From an uncultured Chitinophaga sp. (GTDB lineage Bacteria > Bacteroidota > Bacteroidia > Cytophagales > Cyclobacteriaceae), in contig CABHOK010000012.1 of assembly GCA_902168205.1 (NCBI GenBank), positions 1-64,000 of the forward strand: a stretch of DNA of 64,000 nucleotides, read 5' to 3'. Shown here one piece after another: positions 30,571-39,690 of this stretch. The translations under genes and the position numbers were made by a program. Position 1 is the stretch's first letter. The number at the start of each line of letters is the position of its first letter. The notes beneath the pieces were generated by a model. It ran no database searches. It had not been told where the DNA came from and worked only from the letters and a program-made list of their open reading frames with translations.

Positions 30571-31965
30571 ATGCTGATCCGAAAGAATACTAAAGCATTT
30601 AAGACAATTCAGGAAATCATAACTGCCTGTCAACAGCGTAAAGATCGCGAACGACTTGTTCGGCTATATATTACCAAAGCCGGCCACACGATACACGATC
30701 GAATAAGTATTGAAAGCATTCAGGGGGAAGCTGAGCTTTTATACGAAATGAATTATGAAACAATTTTGATGAATTTGAATTCGCCTGGTCACCAGTTACA
30801 GGTTAGTGATGATGTTCCGGGTATATATTTCTTTCATCGCACATCTCATAAAGAATGGGACGAAACACCATTCGAATTTGATGAAACTATAAAAAAAGAA
30901 TTTGGCGATCTCACCGAACTACCCGTTGTCCGAAAAAAAGAAAAGACCGAAAAATTTATTTTGCCGATAGTAAAGCCGCGAACTGAATCGCCTGCGAAAA
31001 AAGAGAAACCAAAGCCTGCGAAAGTTACCAAAGTAATCGAAAAGGGCCCCAGGCAACCCGATTTCAAACTTCAACATAAAATACAGTTTACTCATCTCGA
31101 CAAAGTCATCTTCAGGCAATCCAAATTTACCAAAGAAGATGTCCTGAACTACTACTACAAAATAGCAGACTATATTTTACCCTATTTAAAAGACAGGGCT
31201 TATTCGGTGAGACTTGATGCCGACAGCGCTTCGGCAAAGAATGTAAATGCAGATGTACTATTTGAGCAAAAGGCAGAACACTTGCCCGATTGGACAAAGG
31301 GGAAGCAATCAAAATCCAGAAAGCAAATTCAACTTTGCAATGACCGCGAATATTTACTCTTGAATATAGAGTTGGGGTGCATACAATTTAACGCCAGTCA
31401 CGCCCGGGCCAAGTCCAGTGACTCTCCTGACTACGCCATTATCACTATTGATTCTCCCGAACATGAACTGACCAAAGCCATCGGTGCAGCGCAAGTGGCT
31501 GGTGAGATTTTGAACGGACTGAAACTGCAGTCGTATATAAAGACTAATGGTGAATCCGGACTGCATATATACCTGCCTCTTGATTCAAAAGGTAACTTTG
31601 AAACCAGCAAAACCATAGCGGAGTATATATGCAGACTCGTTCGTCTCAAGTGCCCTGAACTTGTCTCATTACAAGGCACGGATGACTATACCTACGGCAA
31701 AGTTATTCTGAACTATCAACTTAACAACCAAGGAGAAAACGTGATAGTACCTTATTCGCTGACAGCTGGCGAACACCCTATCATCGCCACTCCTCTTTCC
31801 TGGAGCGAGGTAGAACACGGATTGCGCAGCGAAGACCTCAACCACGAGACAATTTTCAAAAGGCTAAAGCAACACGGTGATCCATTTGAAAAACTATTGA
31901 AAGAGAAACAACAAGCAGAAACATTGCTTGAGAGATTACAGGAGAATTACTCATTCCTCTTTTGA
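30571..31965 (+). CDS. LigD-polymerase-like protein with degraded metal site
   Basis: 464 residues from ATG 30571 (an upstream TTG at 30550 adds only 7 residues). The N-terminal 150 residues contain a segment like the 3'-phosphoesterase/DNA-ligase-associated type (NSPGHQLQVSDDVPGIYFF) then a lysine-rich linker. The C-terminal 300 resemble the LigD polymerase (archaeo-eukaryotic primase) domain: LDKVIFRQSKFTKEDVLNYY, IKTNGESGLHIYLPL, a late VPYSL and TPLSWSEVE. The family metal-binding FDLDP reads ITIDSPE, and the IDY of the third acidic motif reads LNYQLNN, so at least two of three catalytic aspartates are replaced. No ligase domain or Ku gene is in the window. Role probably non-catalytic or altered; inference. 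Confidence 0.6.
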   Translation: MLIRKNTKAFKTIQEIITACQQRKDRERLVRLYITKAGHTIHDRISIESIQGEAELLYEMNYETILMNLNSPGHQLQVSDDVPGIYFFHRTSHKEWDETPFEFDETIKKEFGDLTELPVVRKKEKTEKFILPIVKPRTESPAKKEKPKPAKVTKVIEKGPRQPDFKLQHKIQFTHLDKVIFRQSKFTKEDVLNYYYKIADYILPYLKDRAYSVRLDADSASAKNVNADVLFEQKAEHLPDWTKGKQSKSRKQIQLCNDREYLLLNIELGCIQFNASHARAKSSDSPDYAIITIDSPEHELTKAIGAAQVAGEILNGLKLQSYIKTNGESGLHIYLPLDSKGNFETSKTIAEYICRLVRLKCPELVSLQGTDDYTYGKVILNYQLNNQGENVIVPYSLTAGEHPIIATPLSWSEVEHGLRSEDLNHETIFKRLKQHGDPFEKLLKEKQQAETLLERLQENYSFLF

Positions 31966-31967
31966 CA

Positions 31968-32240
31968 TCACCGCTGTATATCAAAAATCGATATTGTATT
32001 GCTGTTGTCTATGGTTTTGTTGGCCTTGGTAGTATAGATATCGAAATTTACCACGACCAGTTGATTGTTGATAATTGCCCGGTCGCAGGTACAATCCAAA
32101 GCTGCATCATTATTCTTCCATAAAGTAGTTACCTGACTATCTGCTAACCGGCATTGAGGCATACTATTCTCCATGAAATTCGCGATCAACAACGAGTTGG
32201 ACACTTTATCAAAGTAAATACCATCGCATTCCAACCAGAG
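31968..32240 (-). pseudogene. C-terminal remnant of a lactonase/propeller-like gene
   Basis: An open frame of about 88 codons with segments CDGIYFDKVSNSLLIANF, TCDRAIINNQLVVVNFD and a final ISIFDIQR. The DGIxFD...LLIANF pattern resembles one blade of SMP-30/gluconolactonase-like propellers. The N-terminal majority of such a protein is missing: upstream it runs directly into an SDR remnant in another frame. Assignment is weak; the broken state is clear from the absence of an N-terminal domain. Confidence 0.4.
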
Positions 32241-32606
32241 AGATATTCCTCAATAGGTACAGAGTTACGAAGCGCCATCAGGTCTTTTCCGGTCTGGCCG
32301 ATTATTGTTCGGAACTTGTTGCTTTCACCGTTAGCAAGTATATAGACCCCGGTGGCGATGTCAGACTGCTCGGTTAGTTCTGCGCCTTCCCGGAGTTTCA
32401 TCAATTGATTTACTTTGTCCGATAGTGTTGTATAGTCTTTAATCTGCTCGGAAGTATTCCAGACCATATTTTCCTTGAAGCGGTTTTCCTTCATCCCGGT
32501 TCGATCAGGTGCAGCGAAATATTCAGGGCTTCAGTTCGTAGTATAGCCCTTCCGTCAGACCTTCCAATGCAAATTTGGACATATATAGCAAGCGAATATC
32601 CTTGAA
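32190..32606 (-). pseudogene. Short-chain dehydrogenase remnant with frameshifts
   Basis: Two frames pieced together give the C-terminal half of an SDR. From 32582 downward: MSKFALEGLTEGLYYELKP (the helix after the catalytic YxxxK), then a frame change, NISLHLIEPG, then a further change into KENRFKENMVW, IATGVYILANGE, FRTIIGQTGKDLMALRNS and VPIEEYLS. The Rossmann nucleotide-binding N-terminus and the catalytic serine region are absent. The Tyr before the Lys is at the wrong spacing (Y-M-S-K). It abuts the FAD-oxidoreductase remnant on one side and the lactonase-like remnant on the other. Confidence 0.7.
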
Positions 32607-33205
32607 ACTATAACGCAGCGTCTATCTTGAAAATCACGCAATGCCCTGCGGGCTGCATGATAGCCGCTCATCCCATGTACACCACCTCCAGGTGGTGTTG
32701 ATGATGAACATATATAGAGTCCTTTTGTGGATGTGCGATAGGGTGAACTGCGCAAGACAGGTCGTGTAAAAAGCTGATCGATCGTAGCGGCACCTCCGTT
32801 GATATCACCACCTATATAGTTGGCGTTGTACCATTGTAGTTGTTCCGTATTCATGGTGTTGCGTGCCAGGATTCTATCGCGGAAGCCGGGAGCAAAACGT
32901 TCGATCTGTTTCTCGATAGTCTCAGTCATGTCAACGGTAGAGCTATGCGGCACATGACAATATCCCCACGCAGTATGCTTACCGGCTGGAGCGCGCGATA
33001 AATCAAAAACACTTTGCTGCGCCAGTAATACAAAAGGCTTGTCCACATGTTTACCCTGCCAGGTTAACTTTTCCGATGCCGCTATCTCTGACAATGTATT
33101 CCCGATGTGAACCGTGCCTGCCTCACGGCATAATGGATTCAGAAAAGGAATGGCATCATCCAGTGCCCAATCTATCTTAAAGACTCCCATGCCATAGGCA
33201 TACCG
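32555..33205 (-). pseudogene. C-terminal remnant of a phytoene-desaturase-like FAD oxidoreductase
   Basis: The frame preserves the C-terminal 200 residues of a CrtI/phytoene dehydrogenase-like protein: GMGVFKIDWALDDAIPF, KPFVLLAQQSVFDLSRAP, TAWGYCHVPHSS, IERFAPGFRDRILARNTM, YIGGDINGGAATIDQLF and the FAD-contact end PPGGGVHGMSGYHAARRAL. Family proteins are about 480-520 residues with an N-terminal GxGxxG fold; that half is missing. The open frame upstream (to about 33290) is not homologous and has no plausible start. At its 3' end the frame runs on after RDF (about 32630) into SDR-derived sequence, so the original stop is also lost. Confidence 0.75.
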
Positions 33206-33270
33206 TTGTAACTGTCGTTTGTATATATAGCCTTCGAACGACCGCGATCTTACCGGCTTACCGGTGCTCA

Positions 33271-33441
33271 GTTTATCGCAGGCAACTTCGCGTCATGTAC
33301 AATGGACACAACACCATTGTGAGCGAAGAGAGTAACGTATTCTTTACCTCTGAACTGCCTGCTGCCGGAAACGCTGGCTACTATGCCGGTGTACTGGGCA
33401 CCCCACGCACGTTCCTGAGCAAGCCTTTTACTTTGTTATAG
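33271..33441 (+). pseudogene. Remnant of a TonB-receptor C-terminus
   Basis: A 57-codon open stretch ending with a stop at 33439-33441 contains RVMYNGHNTIVSEES and GNAGYYAGVLGTPRTF. The GYYxGxxGTPRTF pattern is typical of the last two strands of Bacteroidota TonB-dependent receptors. The rest of the barrel is absent and the upstream sequence in this frame is unlike a barrel (another frame around 33220-33290 looks more so, suggesting a frameshift). Weak but consistent with the other broken genes here. Confidence 0.4.
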
Positions 33442-33460
33442 GTATAGGATATCTAGTATA

Positions 33461-34666
33461 TTATGAGTCTGATGCCTCGTCCCGTTTGATTGGGACAGTA
33501 AAATGAAATGCGGTACTCTTCCCCGGTGTAGACTCAACCCAGATCTTCCCTCCCATTTGTTCTACAAATTCGCGCACCATGGGTAAACCCAGTCCGGAGC
33601 CAGTCTCGCCTTTAGTGCCTTTGGTACTGTTGCTTTTGCCCCACTCAAAGAGTGCCGAAATACGTTCCGGGCGTATACCTATACCGTTGTCGCGAACAGT
33701 TATGAGCGCCTTGGCTCCGTTCATCGCGGAGAAAACCTGTATTCGTCCCTGACTGGTAAACTTGTTAGCATTTGCAATGAGGTTTCGCAGAATGAACTCA
33801 AATATATTCCGATTCACCACCACGGTATGAGCCGGGTCTATATGTATATTCAGTTCGTTGTCCTTTTCGGCCAGAACACTTTTTAAACCATGGGTTACAT
33901 CTGCGACAAGTGTATGAAGATTAAACGCTTCGTGTTCTGCTACTTTTCCTTCCAGGTGATTCTTCGCCCAATGCAGCAGATTGTTCAGTAAATCATCAGT
34001 CGTGTCCACCATCATGCGCATGCGCGGAAGAATTTCATTCAAGTCGTCCGTGCTAAGCTTATATTTCTCCACCATCAGCAGAAGACCGTTGAGTGAATTG
34101 ATGGGACCACGAAGATCATGACCAATGATGCTAAGTAATTTCTGCTGCATGGCGTGCATTCTCGTCAGAAGTATATTTTTGCGTCTCAGTTCAAATAACT
34201 TCAGCACCTGGTTTCGCAATACACGTAATGCCAGGTTCTGCTCATCCGTTAAGTCACGCGGACGTGTATCAATTACGCAAATGGTTCCCAGGTTAAAACC
34301 TTCCGGTGTTGTTAAGGGAAGGCCGGCATAGAATCGTATATCAGGGCTTCCCGTTACCAACGGGTTTTCACGGAACCGCTTGTCTAGCGTAGCATCGTTT
34401 ACGATCGTGATCTCCGGTTGAAGTATAGCAAACGCACAGAATGCTACATCACGCGGAGTCTCACGATTGGCGAGTCCTACCTGCGCTTTAAACCATTGGC
34501 GATGTTCATCAATGAGTGTAATGGTAGAAATAGGTGTCTGGCAAATGAATGATGCCAGTGAGACAATCTCATCAAATTCTTTTTCCGATTCGCTGTCCAG
34601 CAGTTCATACTCCCGTAACGCCTGAAGTCTCTCCTGCTCATTCGCTGGTATACCTGGGATTTGCAT
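33461..34666 (-). CDS. Cytosolic GAF-domain sensor histidine kinase
   Basis: 401 residues from ATG 34666, preceded by a purine-rich GAGAAGTAAAG site; a longer frame to 34795 adds 43 residues of cysteine-rich sequence unlike a protein start. A GAF domain covers about 20-165 (EFDEIVSLASFICQTP, ISTITLIDEHRQWFKA, VAFCAFAI, FYAGLPLTTPEG, LGTICVIDTRPRDL). HisKA has the phospho-acceptor His in SIIGHDLRGPINSLNG. HATPase: NLIANANKFTS, ITVRDNGIGI, TGSGLGLPMVREFV. No transmembrane segment, so it senses an intracellular or diffusible cue. There is no adjacent response regulator, making it an orphan kinase. Confidence 0.9.
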   Translation of the reverse strand: MQIPGIPANEQERLQALREYELLDSESEKEFDEIVSLASFICQTPISTITLIDEHRQWFKAQVGLANRETPRDVAFCAFAILQPEITIVNDATLDKRFRENPLVTGSPDIRFYAGLPLTTPEGFNLGTICVIDTRPRDLTDEQNLALRVLRNQVLKLFELRRKNILLTRMHAMQQKLLSIIGHDLRGPINSLNGLLLMVEKYKLSTDDLNEILPRMRMMVDTTDDLLNNLLHWAKNHLEGKVAEHEAFNLHTLVADVTHGLKSVLAEKDNELNIHIDPAHTVVVNRNIFEFILRNLIANANKFTSQGRIQVFSAMNGAKALITVRDNGIGIRPERISALFEWGKSNSTKGTKGETGSGLGLPMVREFVEQMGGKIWVESTPGKSTAFHFTVPIKRDEASDS

Positions 34667-34798
34667 CTTTACTTCTCGACACGGTTCATATCGTATACAA
34701 AAGATACTAAAAATAATGCAACAAGCCGCATTATTTGTCGCGAAGTTATAGCTGCCCGGTTTCCGGCACAAACGGAATGTCGGCAGGCATATCACGAT

Positions 34799-37420
34799 CT
34801 ACTCGGACCGCAATGCACGTACCGGATTTCCAAATGCCGTTTTTAAAGATTGAAAACTTATCGTAAGAAGTGTAACTGCGATTGCCCCTACCCATGCCAC
34901 AGCATAGATCTGCCATGATATAGTAATCCGATATTCATATTGCAGAAGCCAGTCCGTCATGAAATAAAGCGAGAACGGAACGGATACGATACACGAGACA
35001 ACAACAAGCATCACAAAGTCTTTGGACAATAACTTCCATAGCTGAGGCACAGACGCTCCCAGAATTTTCCGAATGCCAATCTCTTTGGTACGCTGCGATG
35101 CCACAAAGGACGCCAGACCAAACAAGCCGAGACAACTGATAAATATAGCGAGCACGGTTGAGACCATGGCGAGGTCGCCGATTCGTTTTTCATCATCGAA
35201 CTTCTTCCCGAACTCCTGGTCGGCAAACATATACTCTACTGCATTTTCTGCATCGTATTTTTTAAAGACAGGCGTTATCTTGTTCAACGCTTCTCCTGCA
35301 TTAGCATCAGCACGCAGTTTCATATTTACCTGGTTGAATTGTACCCACGCAATGCGATTGGACTCAAGGAAGAACAGCATCGGCTTAACCGAGTTATAAG
35401 GAGATTGCGTTACCATATCTTCTACAATGCCAATAATCTTCCACTCGCCATTATCACCCCACTTCACTGTCTCACCCAGCGGTTCTTTCATACCCAGATA
35501 TTTTGCGGCTGATTCGTTGATAATAAAACCGGATGAATCGCTTGCTATATCTCTCGAAAAATCTCTGCCTGCTTTTATCTTCCAGCCAATGGTTTTACCA
35601 AATTCATGTGTTACCCCGGTGGTAACAAACTCTTCCGTCCGGTTCGGATCTTTACCATACCAGGTAAAACCGCTGTTGGTTGTAAATGTAGATGTGATCG
35701 CACTTTCAGATGCTGCCACTTCCTCTACCACACCAGTCTTCAGTAATTCATCGCGCAGCACATCATAGTGTTTCATCACCACGGCATCGCGTATAGGAAC
35801 GGCAACTATTCCACTTATACTATATCCTATAGGGCGGCTCTGTGCAAATTGTATTTGTTTAAGTATAATAACCGTGCTCACAATCAATGTTACAGAAACT
35901 GTAAACTGTACAATCACTAATACCTTGCGCGGTAACGAAGCGTTGCGCCCAACTTTAAATGTTCCCTTCAAAACTTTTACCGGTTGAAAGGACGAGAGAA
36001 ATAATGCAGGATATGTTCCGGATATAAGCCCGGTACCAATCGCGAATCCGACACAGCCCAGCCAGAACCATGATGAATGCCAAAGTATAGCTATATTTTT
36101 CCCGGTAATCTCATTAAACCAGGGTAACGCTCCCTGCACAATTATCACTGAAAATATAAATGCAAGTAATGCCACCAGCAACGATTCGAAAAAGAACTGA
36201 CTGATCAACTGCACACGCAGCGACCCGATTGACTTACGTATACCTACTTCTTTAGCACGTTGCTCAGATCGCGCGGTGCTCAGGTTCATAAAGTTTATAC
36301 ACGCGAGGAACAATACAAAGATCCCAATCAGGAAGAGCATGCGTACATATTGTATCTGCCCACCACCGGAATATACTCCATTCTCAAACTCCGAGTATAA
36401 ACGCCAGCGACTCATCGGATGCAGGAACAATTCCGGTTTGAACCGTGCATCATCATCTACCTGCAGAACGCGCCTGAGCTTGGCATCTTTTATACCCTGA
36501 GACGCAACGGAGAGGCTAACATTTTCCCGTATCTGCACCAGGCATTGGAACCAGCTGTTGCCCCAGCCTACTCGTTGTTCCATAGCCGGCCCAATAATCT
36601 GCCAGGAAAGCAATACATCGTACGCTGCAAATGAGCAGTTCTCGGGGAAGTCTTCATATATACCCGTTACGGTTACATCGAATTCATGATCAACACGAAT
36701 GATCTTGTTAACAGCATCTTCGTCACCGAAAAGCGCACGGGCAGCCGAACGCGAGAGCATCGCACCATTAACATCTTTGAGACCGGTGCGCGTACCCTGC
36801 ACCATATTGAGTGTAAGCATCTCAGCAATGCCAGGCTCCGCGAAGCTTCCGGTCATATTTATAGTCTTCGTATTAAAGGTGAGTTTATGACTGCCTGGGA
36901 ATGTTGAGATTATTACATGATCAAAGTAGTTGCTATAGTTACTGCGCAGCTCCGCTCCCAACTGCATCGCCTGACTTCCCCACGTCTCTATCTTCCCATC
37001 GAACGTCTGGTTTTGAAATACCTGCGCAATGCGTGTATAGTTTTTGAAGTTTTTATCGTATGAGACTTCATCATATACCCATAGTCCAATAAGAATAGCA
37101 ATCGCCATGCCTATGGCAAGTCCACCAATATTGATGATGGAGTATCCTTTGTTCCGGAGAAGATTTCTCCAACCAATAGTAAAATAACTTTTAATCATAG
37201 CAGGGTTGTTAACAGGTTGTATTCCGCGAAAGGATTTGATAATAGAAGGTCTGAAAAGAAGGAGTACATCAAAAGCAAAACGAACATCAGCGCTGCGTTT
37301 CCCTTTTTCAAAGAGACGTTCGTTGTATAGTTCCACCAGGTCACCTTCGATATAGTTCTTAAGCTCCGGCCGGCAGAACCAACGGAAGAAGCGCATGAAT
37401 ATAGCAGGAGGTTTACGCAT
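34799..37420 (-). CDS. FtsX/MacB-type ABC permease with PadR-linked N-domain
   Basis: 873 residues. The first 70 form the helical domain found on permeases encoded next to PadR regulators (MRFFRWFCRPELKNYIEGDL, ADVRFAFDVLLLFRPSIIKSF). Then TM1 (SIINIGGLAIGMAIAILIGLWVYD), a MacB-like periplasmic domain of about 250 residues, a three-helix FtsX block starting LFLIGIFVLFLACINFMNLSTARSEQRAKEVGIRKSIG (only its core is quoted: INFMNLSTAR, EVGIRKS), a second periplasmic domain, and a last FtsX block with ASQRTKEIGIRKILGAS. No ATPase is adjacent. Such permeases export peptides, lipoproteins or drugs with an ATPase encoded elsewhere. The upstream PadR gene (12 bases away) presumably controls it. Confidence 0.9.
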   Translation of the reverse strand: MRKPPAIFMRFFRWFCRPELKNYIEGDLVELYNERLFEKGKRSADVRFAFDVLLLFRPSIIKSFRGIQPVNNPAMIKSYFTIGWRNLLRNKGYSIINIGGLAIGMAIAILIGLWVYDEVSYDKNFKNYTRIAQVFQNQTFDGKIETWGSQAMQLGAELRSNYSNYFDHVIISTFPGSHKLTFNTKTINMTGSFAEPGIAEMLTLNMVQGTRTGLKDVNGAMLSRSAARALFGDEDAVNKIIRVDHEFDVTVTGIYEDFPENCSFAAYDVLLSWQIIGPAMEQRVGWGNSWFQCLVQIRENVSLSVASQGIKDAKLRRVLQVDDDARFKPELFLHPMSRWRLYSEFENGVYSGGGQIQYVRMLFLIGIFVLFLACINFMNLSTARSEQRAKEVGIRKSIGSLRVQLISQFFFESLLVALLAFIFSVIIVQGALPWFNEITGKNIAILWHSSWFWLGCVGFAIGTGLISGTYPALFLSSFQPVKVLKGTFKVGRNASLPRKVLVIVQFTVSVTLIVSTVIILKQIQFAQSRPIGYSISGIVAVPIRDAVVMKHYDVLRDELLKTGVVEEVAASESAITSTFTTNSGFTWYGKDPNRTEEFVTTGVTHEFGKTIGWKIKAGRDFSRDIASDSSGFIINESAAKYLGMKEPLGETVKWGDNGEWKIIGIVEDMVTQSPYNSVKPMLFFLESNRIAWVQFNQVNMKLRADANAGEALNKITPVFKKYDAENAVEYMFADQEFGKKFDDEKRIGDLAMVSTVLAIFISCLGLFGLASFVASQRTKEIGIRKILGASVPQLWKLLSKDFVMLVVVSCIVSVPFSLYFMTDWLLQYEYRITISWQIYAVAWVGAIAVTLLTISFQSLKTAFGNPVRALRSE

Positions 37421-37431
37421 GACGCAGATCG

Positions 37432-37773
37432 TTAACCGGTAAATCTGGGATTAAGTGCAATCTCCGGAATTGCTTTCCAGAGATTTTCACGCGTGGTCTT
37501 GGTATACTCCAGTGCACGTTTACCTAACGCAGTAATTACAAAATAGCGCTTAGGTCTTCCGGCCCGCTCCTGTGTTGCTTCACCTTCGTGCGACTTGAGG
37601 TAGCCTTTGTCTTCGAGTCGCTTTAAAGCACTTTGCAGTGCTCCTACACTTACTTTACGCGAGAGTCGTTGCTCGATCTCTTTCTTAACCGATACTCCGT
37701 AAGCATCGTTATAAAGAATGCCTACGGTAAGCATAACAACTTCTTCAAACTCGCCAAGCTGATATTTCTTCAT
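37432..37773 (-). CDS. PadR-family transcriptional regulator
   Basis: 113 residues, the standard short PadR: MKKYQLGEFEEVVMLTVGIL, DAYGVSVKKEIEQRL, VSVGALQSALKRLEDKGYL (recognition helix and wing) and GRPKRYFVITALGKRAL. It binds DNA as a dimer and usually represses its own operon and the next permease. The following permease gene starts 12 bases downstream. The 250-bp region upstream of it (to TerC) has no certain operator. Confidence 0.92.
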   Translation of the reverse strand: MKKYQLGEFEEVVMLTVGILYNDAYGVSVKKEIEQRLSRKVSVGALQSALKRLEDKGYLKSHEGEATQERAGRPKRYFVITALGKRALEYTKTTRENLWKAIPEIALNPRFTG

Positions 37774-38022
37774 GAACTATACTACATAATAAATTCCTAA
37801 ATGCAGTATTAATAATGATGCCAGAGTTGAAAAGCCTTTGAATGAAGTATATTTCGGGATTGCACTTTAGGGCGTTGTCCGCCATCGCACGGTTTTGTCC
37901 GCACGCGAGGATAACTGCTGGCTACCAGATGCCAGCTACTAGACGTTTTGCTGGGTAACGTTTTCCTTCTTGTAAGAGAATGATACTTTAGTTACAGATG
38001 AAATGTAAACACCCGTCTATAC

Positions 38023-38955
38023 CTATCGCCTGGCGGCCGAGTGTTGCTGTTTGGACATTACGGCAGAGGCGAGCATCGATATACCAAGTACAAAGACAAT
38101 AACGATAAGCGATACTTCCACCGGTATCTTAATGAAATCCATGAGACACATCTTGGCGCCAACAAACACCAGGATTACCGCCAATCCGTATTTCAGATAC
38201 TGGAAGTATTTTTCGATACCGGACAGCGCAAAGTATAACGAACGCAAGCCGAGTATAGCAAACACGTTGGATGTATATACAATGAATGGATCTTCCGATA
38301 TAGCCAGGATAGCAGGAATCGAATCAACAGCAAAAATAAGATCTGTAAATTCGATCATGATCACGACCAGGAACAAAGGCGTTGCCGATAATTGTCCACG
38401 GATTTTAACAAAGAAGTTATCACCATGAAACGCAGGTGTTACTCTGAATTTCTTTCTGACAAGTTTCACCAGCGGATTTCTCTCGGGTTCCAGTTTATCA
38501 TCCTTCGAAGTAATCATTCGAATCGCTGTAATTATCAGGAACCCTCCGAAGATATAGATGAGCCAGTGAAAACGGTGAAGCAATTCAACACCGGCAAAGA
38601 TGAAGATGACACGCATTACCAGAGCACCCAATACTCCCCAGAACAATACTTTATGCTGATAGATACGCGGAACATTGAAGTAGGAAAAGATCATGATAAT
38701 CACGAAAATGTTGTCCACACTCAATGACTTCTCAATGATATACCCGGTAAAGAATTCAATCGCCTTCTCCTTATCGAAATGATAGTAAATGAAAAGATTG
38801 AAAAGCATGGCCAATGCAATCCATATACCGGTCCAGGTTAATGCTTCTTTGATGGATACTTCATGAGCTTTTCGATGGAAAACTCCGAGATCAAGTGCGA
38901 GCATGATAAGGATAAACGCATTAAATGCCACCCATAGCAAGGCTGAATCGTTCAT
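38023..38955 (-). CDS. TerC-family integral membrane protein
   Basis: 310 residues with about nine transmembrane helices. Family motifs: LALDLGVFHRKAHEVSIKEA at the start, YIIEKSLSVDNIFVIIMIF, VLFWGVLGALVMRVIFI, MIEFTDLIFAVDSIPAIL and FAILGLRSLYFAL. The acidic residues in the SVDN and EFTD/AVDS segments are the presumed metal sites. TerC/Alx proteins are linked to manganese export and to metalation of exported enzymes. It stands alone between the PadR gene and the deaminase on the same strand. Confidence 0.93.
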   Translation of the reverse strand: MNDSALLWVAFNAFILIMLALDLGVFHRKAHEVSIKEALTWTGIWIALAMLFNLFIYYHFDKEKAIEFFTGYIIEKSLSVDNIFVIIMIFSYFNVPRIYQHKVLFWGVLGALVMRVIFIFAGVELLHRFHWLIYIFGGFLIITAIRMITSKDDKLEPERNPLVKLVRKKFRVTPAFHGDNFFVKIRGQLSATPLFLVVIMIEFTDLIFAVDSIPAILAISEDPFIVYTSNVFAILGLRSLYFALSGIEKYFQYLKYGLAVILVFVGAKMCLMDFIKIPVEVSLIVIVFVLGISMLASAVMSKQQHSAARR

Positions 38956-39090
38956 TGGCTACCAATAGAATTATAGTTTCAGGAATAACGCTAAATATCG
39001 CACATTGTTCCTGCTTCGTCATTTGAAAGTGATTAGAAATTAATGTGCGTTTTTCCTAAAACCAATCTATATCGTATGAGCGGCCATGTT

Positions 39091-39690
39091 TCAGGGATAA
39101 TGGACTTTATACCGGCCGACATTTTTATCTACCTCTTCCGGGAGAATCGGTATTTCCGGGATAGTCCTGTCCAATGGCGGTTTGGCCAGTTCCCGGTAAA
39201 TATGTTCAACCCCTAAACGGGAATCCATCGCTTCAATGGTATCACCGGGTATGCAATAGTATACTTTCTCAATACCGGTCAGGTAAATCAGCGACAAACA
39301 CATCGGACACGGCTGCGCGCTGGCGTATATAACTGAACCCGCTAAACTGGTTGATGCTATATTTTTACAGGCATCGCGTATAGCCTCAACTTCTGCATGG
39401 GCAGACGGATCATGGAGCACCTTCGCTTTGTTCCAACCCTCACCAATAATTTTACCATCCCTTACCACCACACTTCCAAAGGGGTGTCCATGTCCATCAT
39501 CCAATGCCACATGACTAAGCTCCAGGGCTCGTACCATAAAAATTGCATCCGTATCTTTCATCTCTTTTCTGTATCGCTTTTTCTTTATCTCATTCGCGTG
39601 TATTCTCTTCATAGTTTTCTCACCCTCGTGCTCCGTATAGGCACCGAATAGAATAAGTGAGAATAGTAATAACAATCGTGTTGTATCCAT
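39091..39690 (-). CDS. Nucleoside/guanine deaminase-family protein with hydrophobic leader
   Basis: 199 residues. The zinc deaminase core spans about residues 45-160: HAEVEAIRDAC (zinc His and catalytic Glu) and PCPMCLSLIY (two zinc Cys), with DGHGHPFGSVVVRDGKIIGEGWN before them, as in guanine deaminase/tRNA adenosine deaminase relatives. The N-terminus from ATG 39690 holds a hydrophobic leader (LLLLFSLILFGAY) followed by KK-rich sequence, which family members normally lack; an internal ATG at 39612 would remove it. Translational coupling favours 39690: it overlaps the preceding stop as TAATG. Whether the protein is exported or merely misread is open. Confidence 0.8.
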   Translation of the reverse strand: MDTTRLLLLFSLILFGAYTEHEGEKTMKRIHANEIKKKRYRKEMKDTDAIFMVRALELSHVALDDGHGHPFGSVVVRDGKIIGEGWNKAKVLHDPSAHAEVEAIRDACKNIASTSLAGSVIYASAQPCPMCLSLIYLTGIEKVYYCIPGDTIEAMDSRLGVEHIYRELAKPPLDRTIPEIPILPEEVDKNVGRYKVHYP

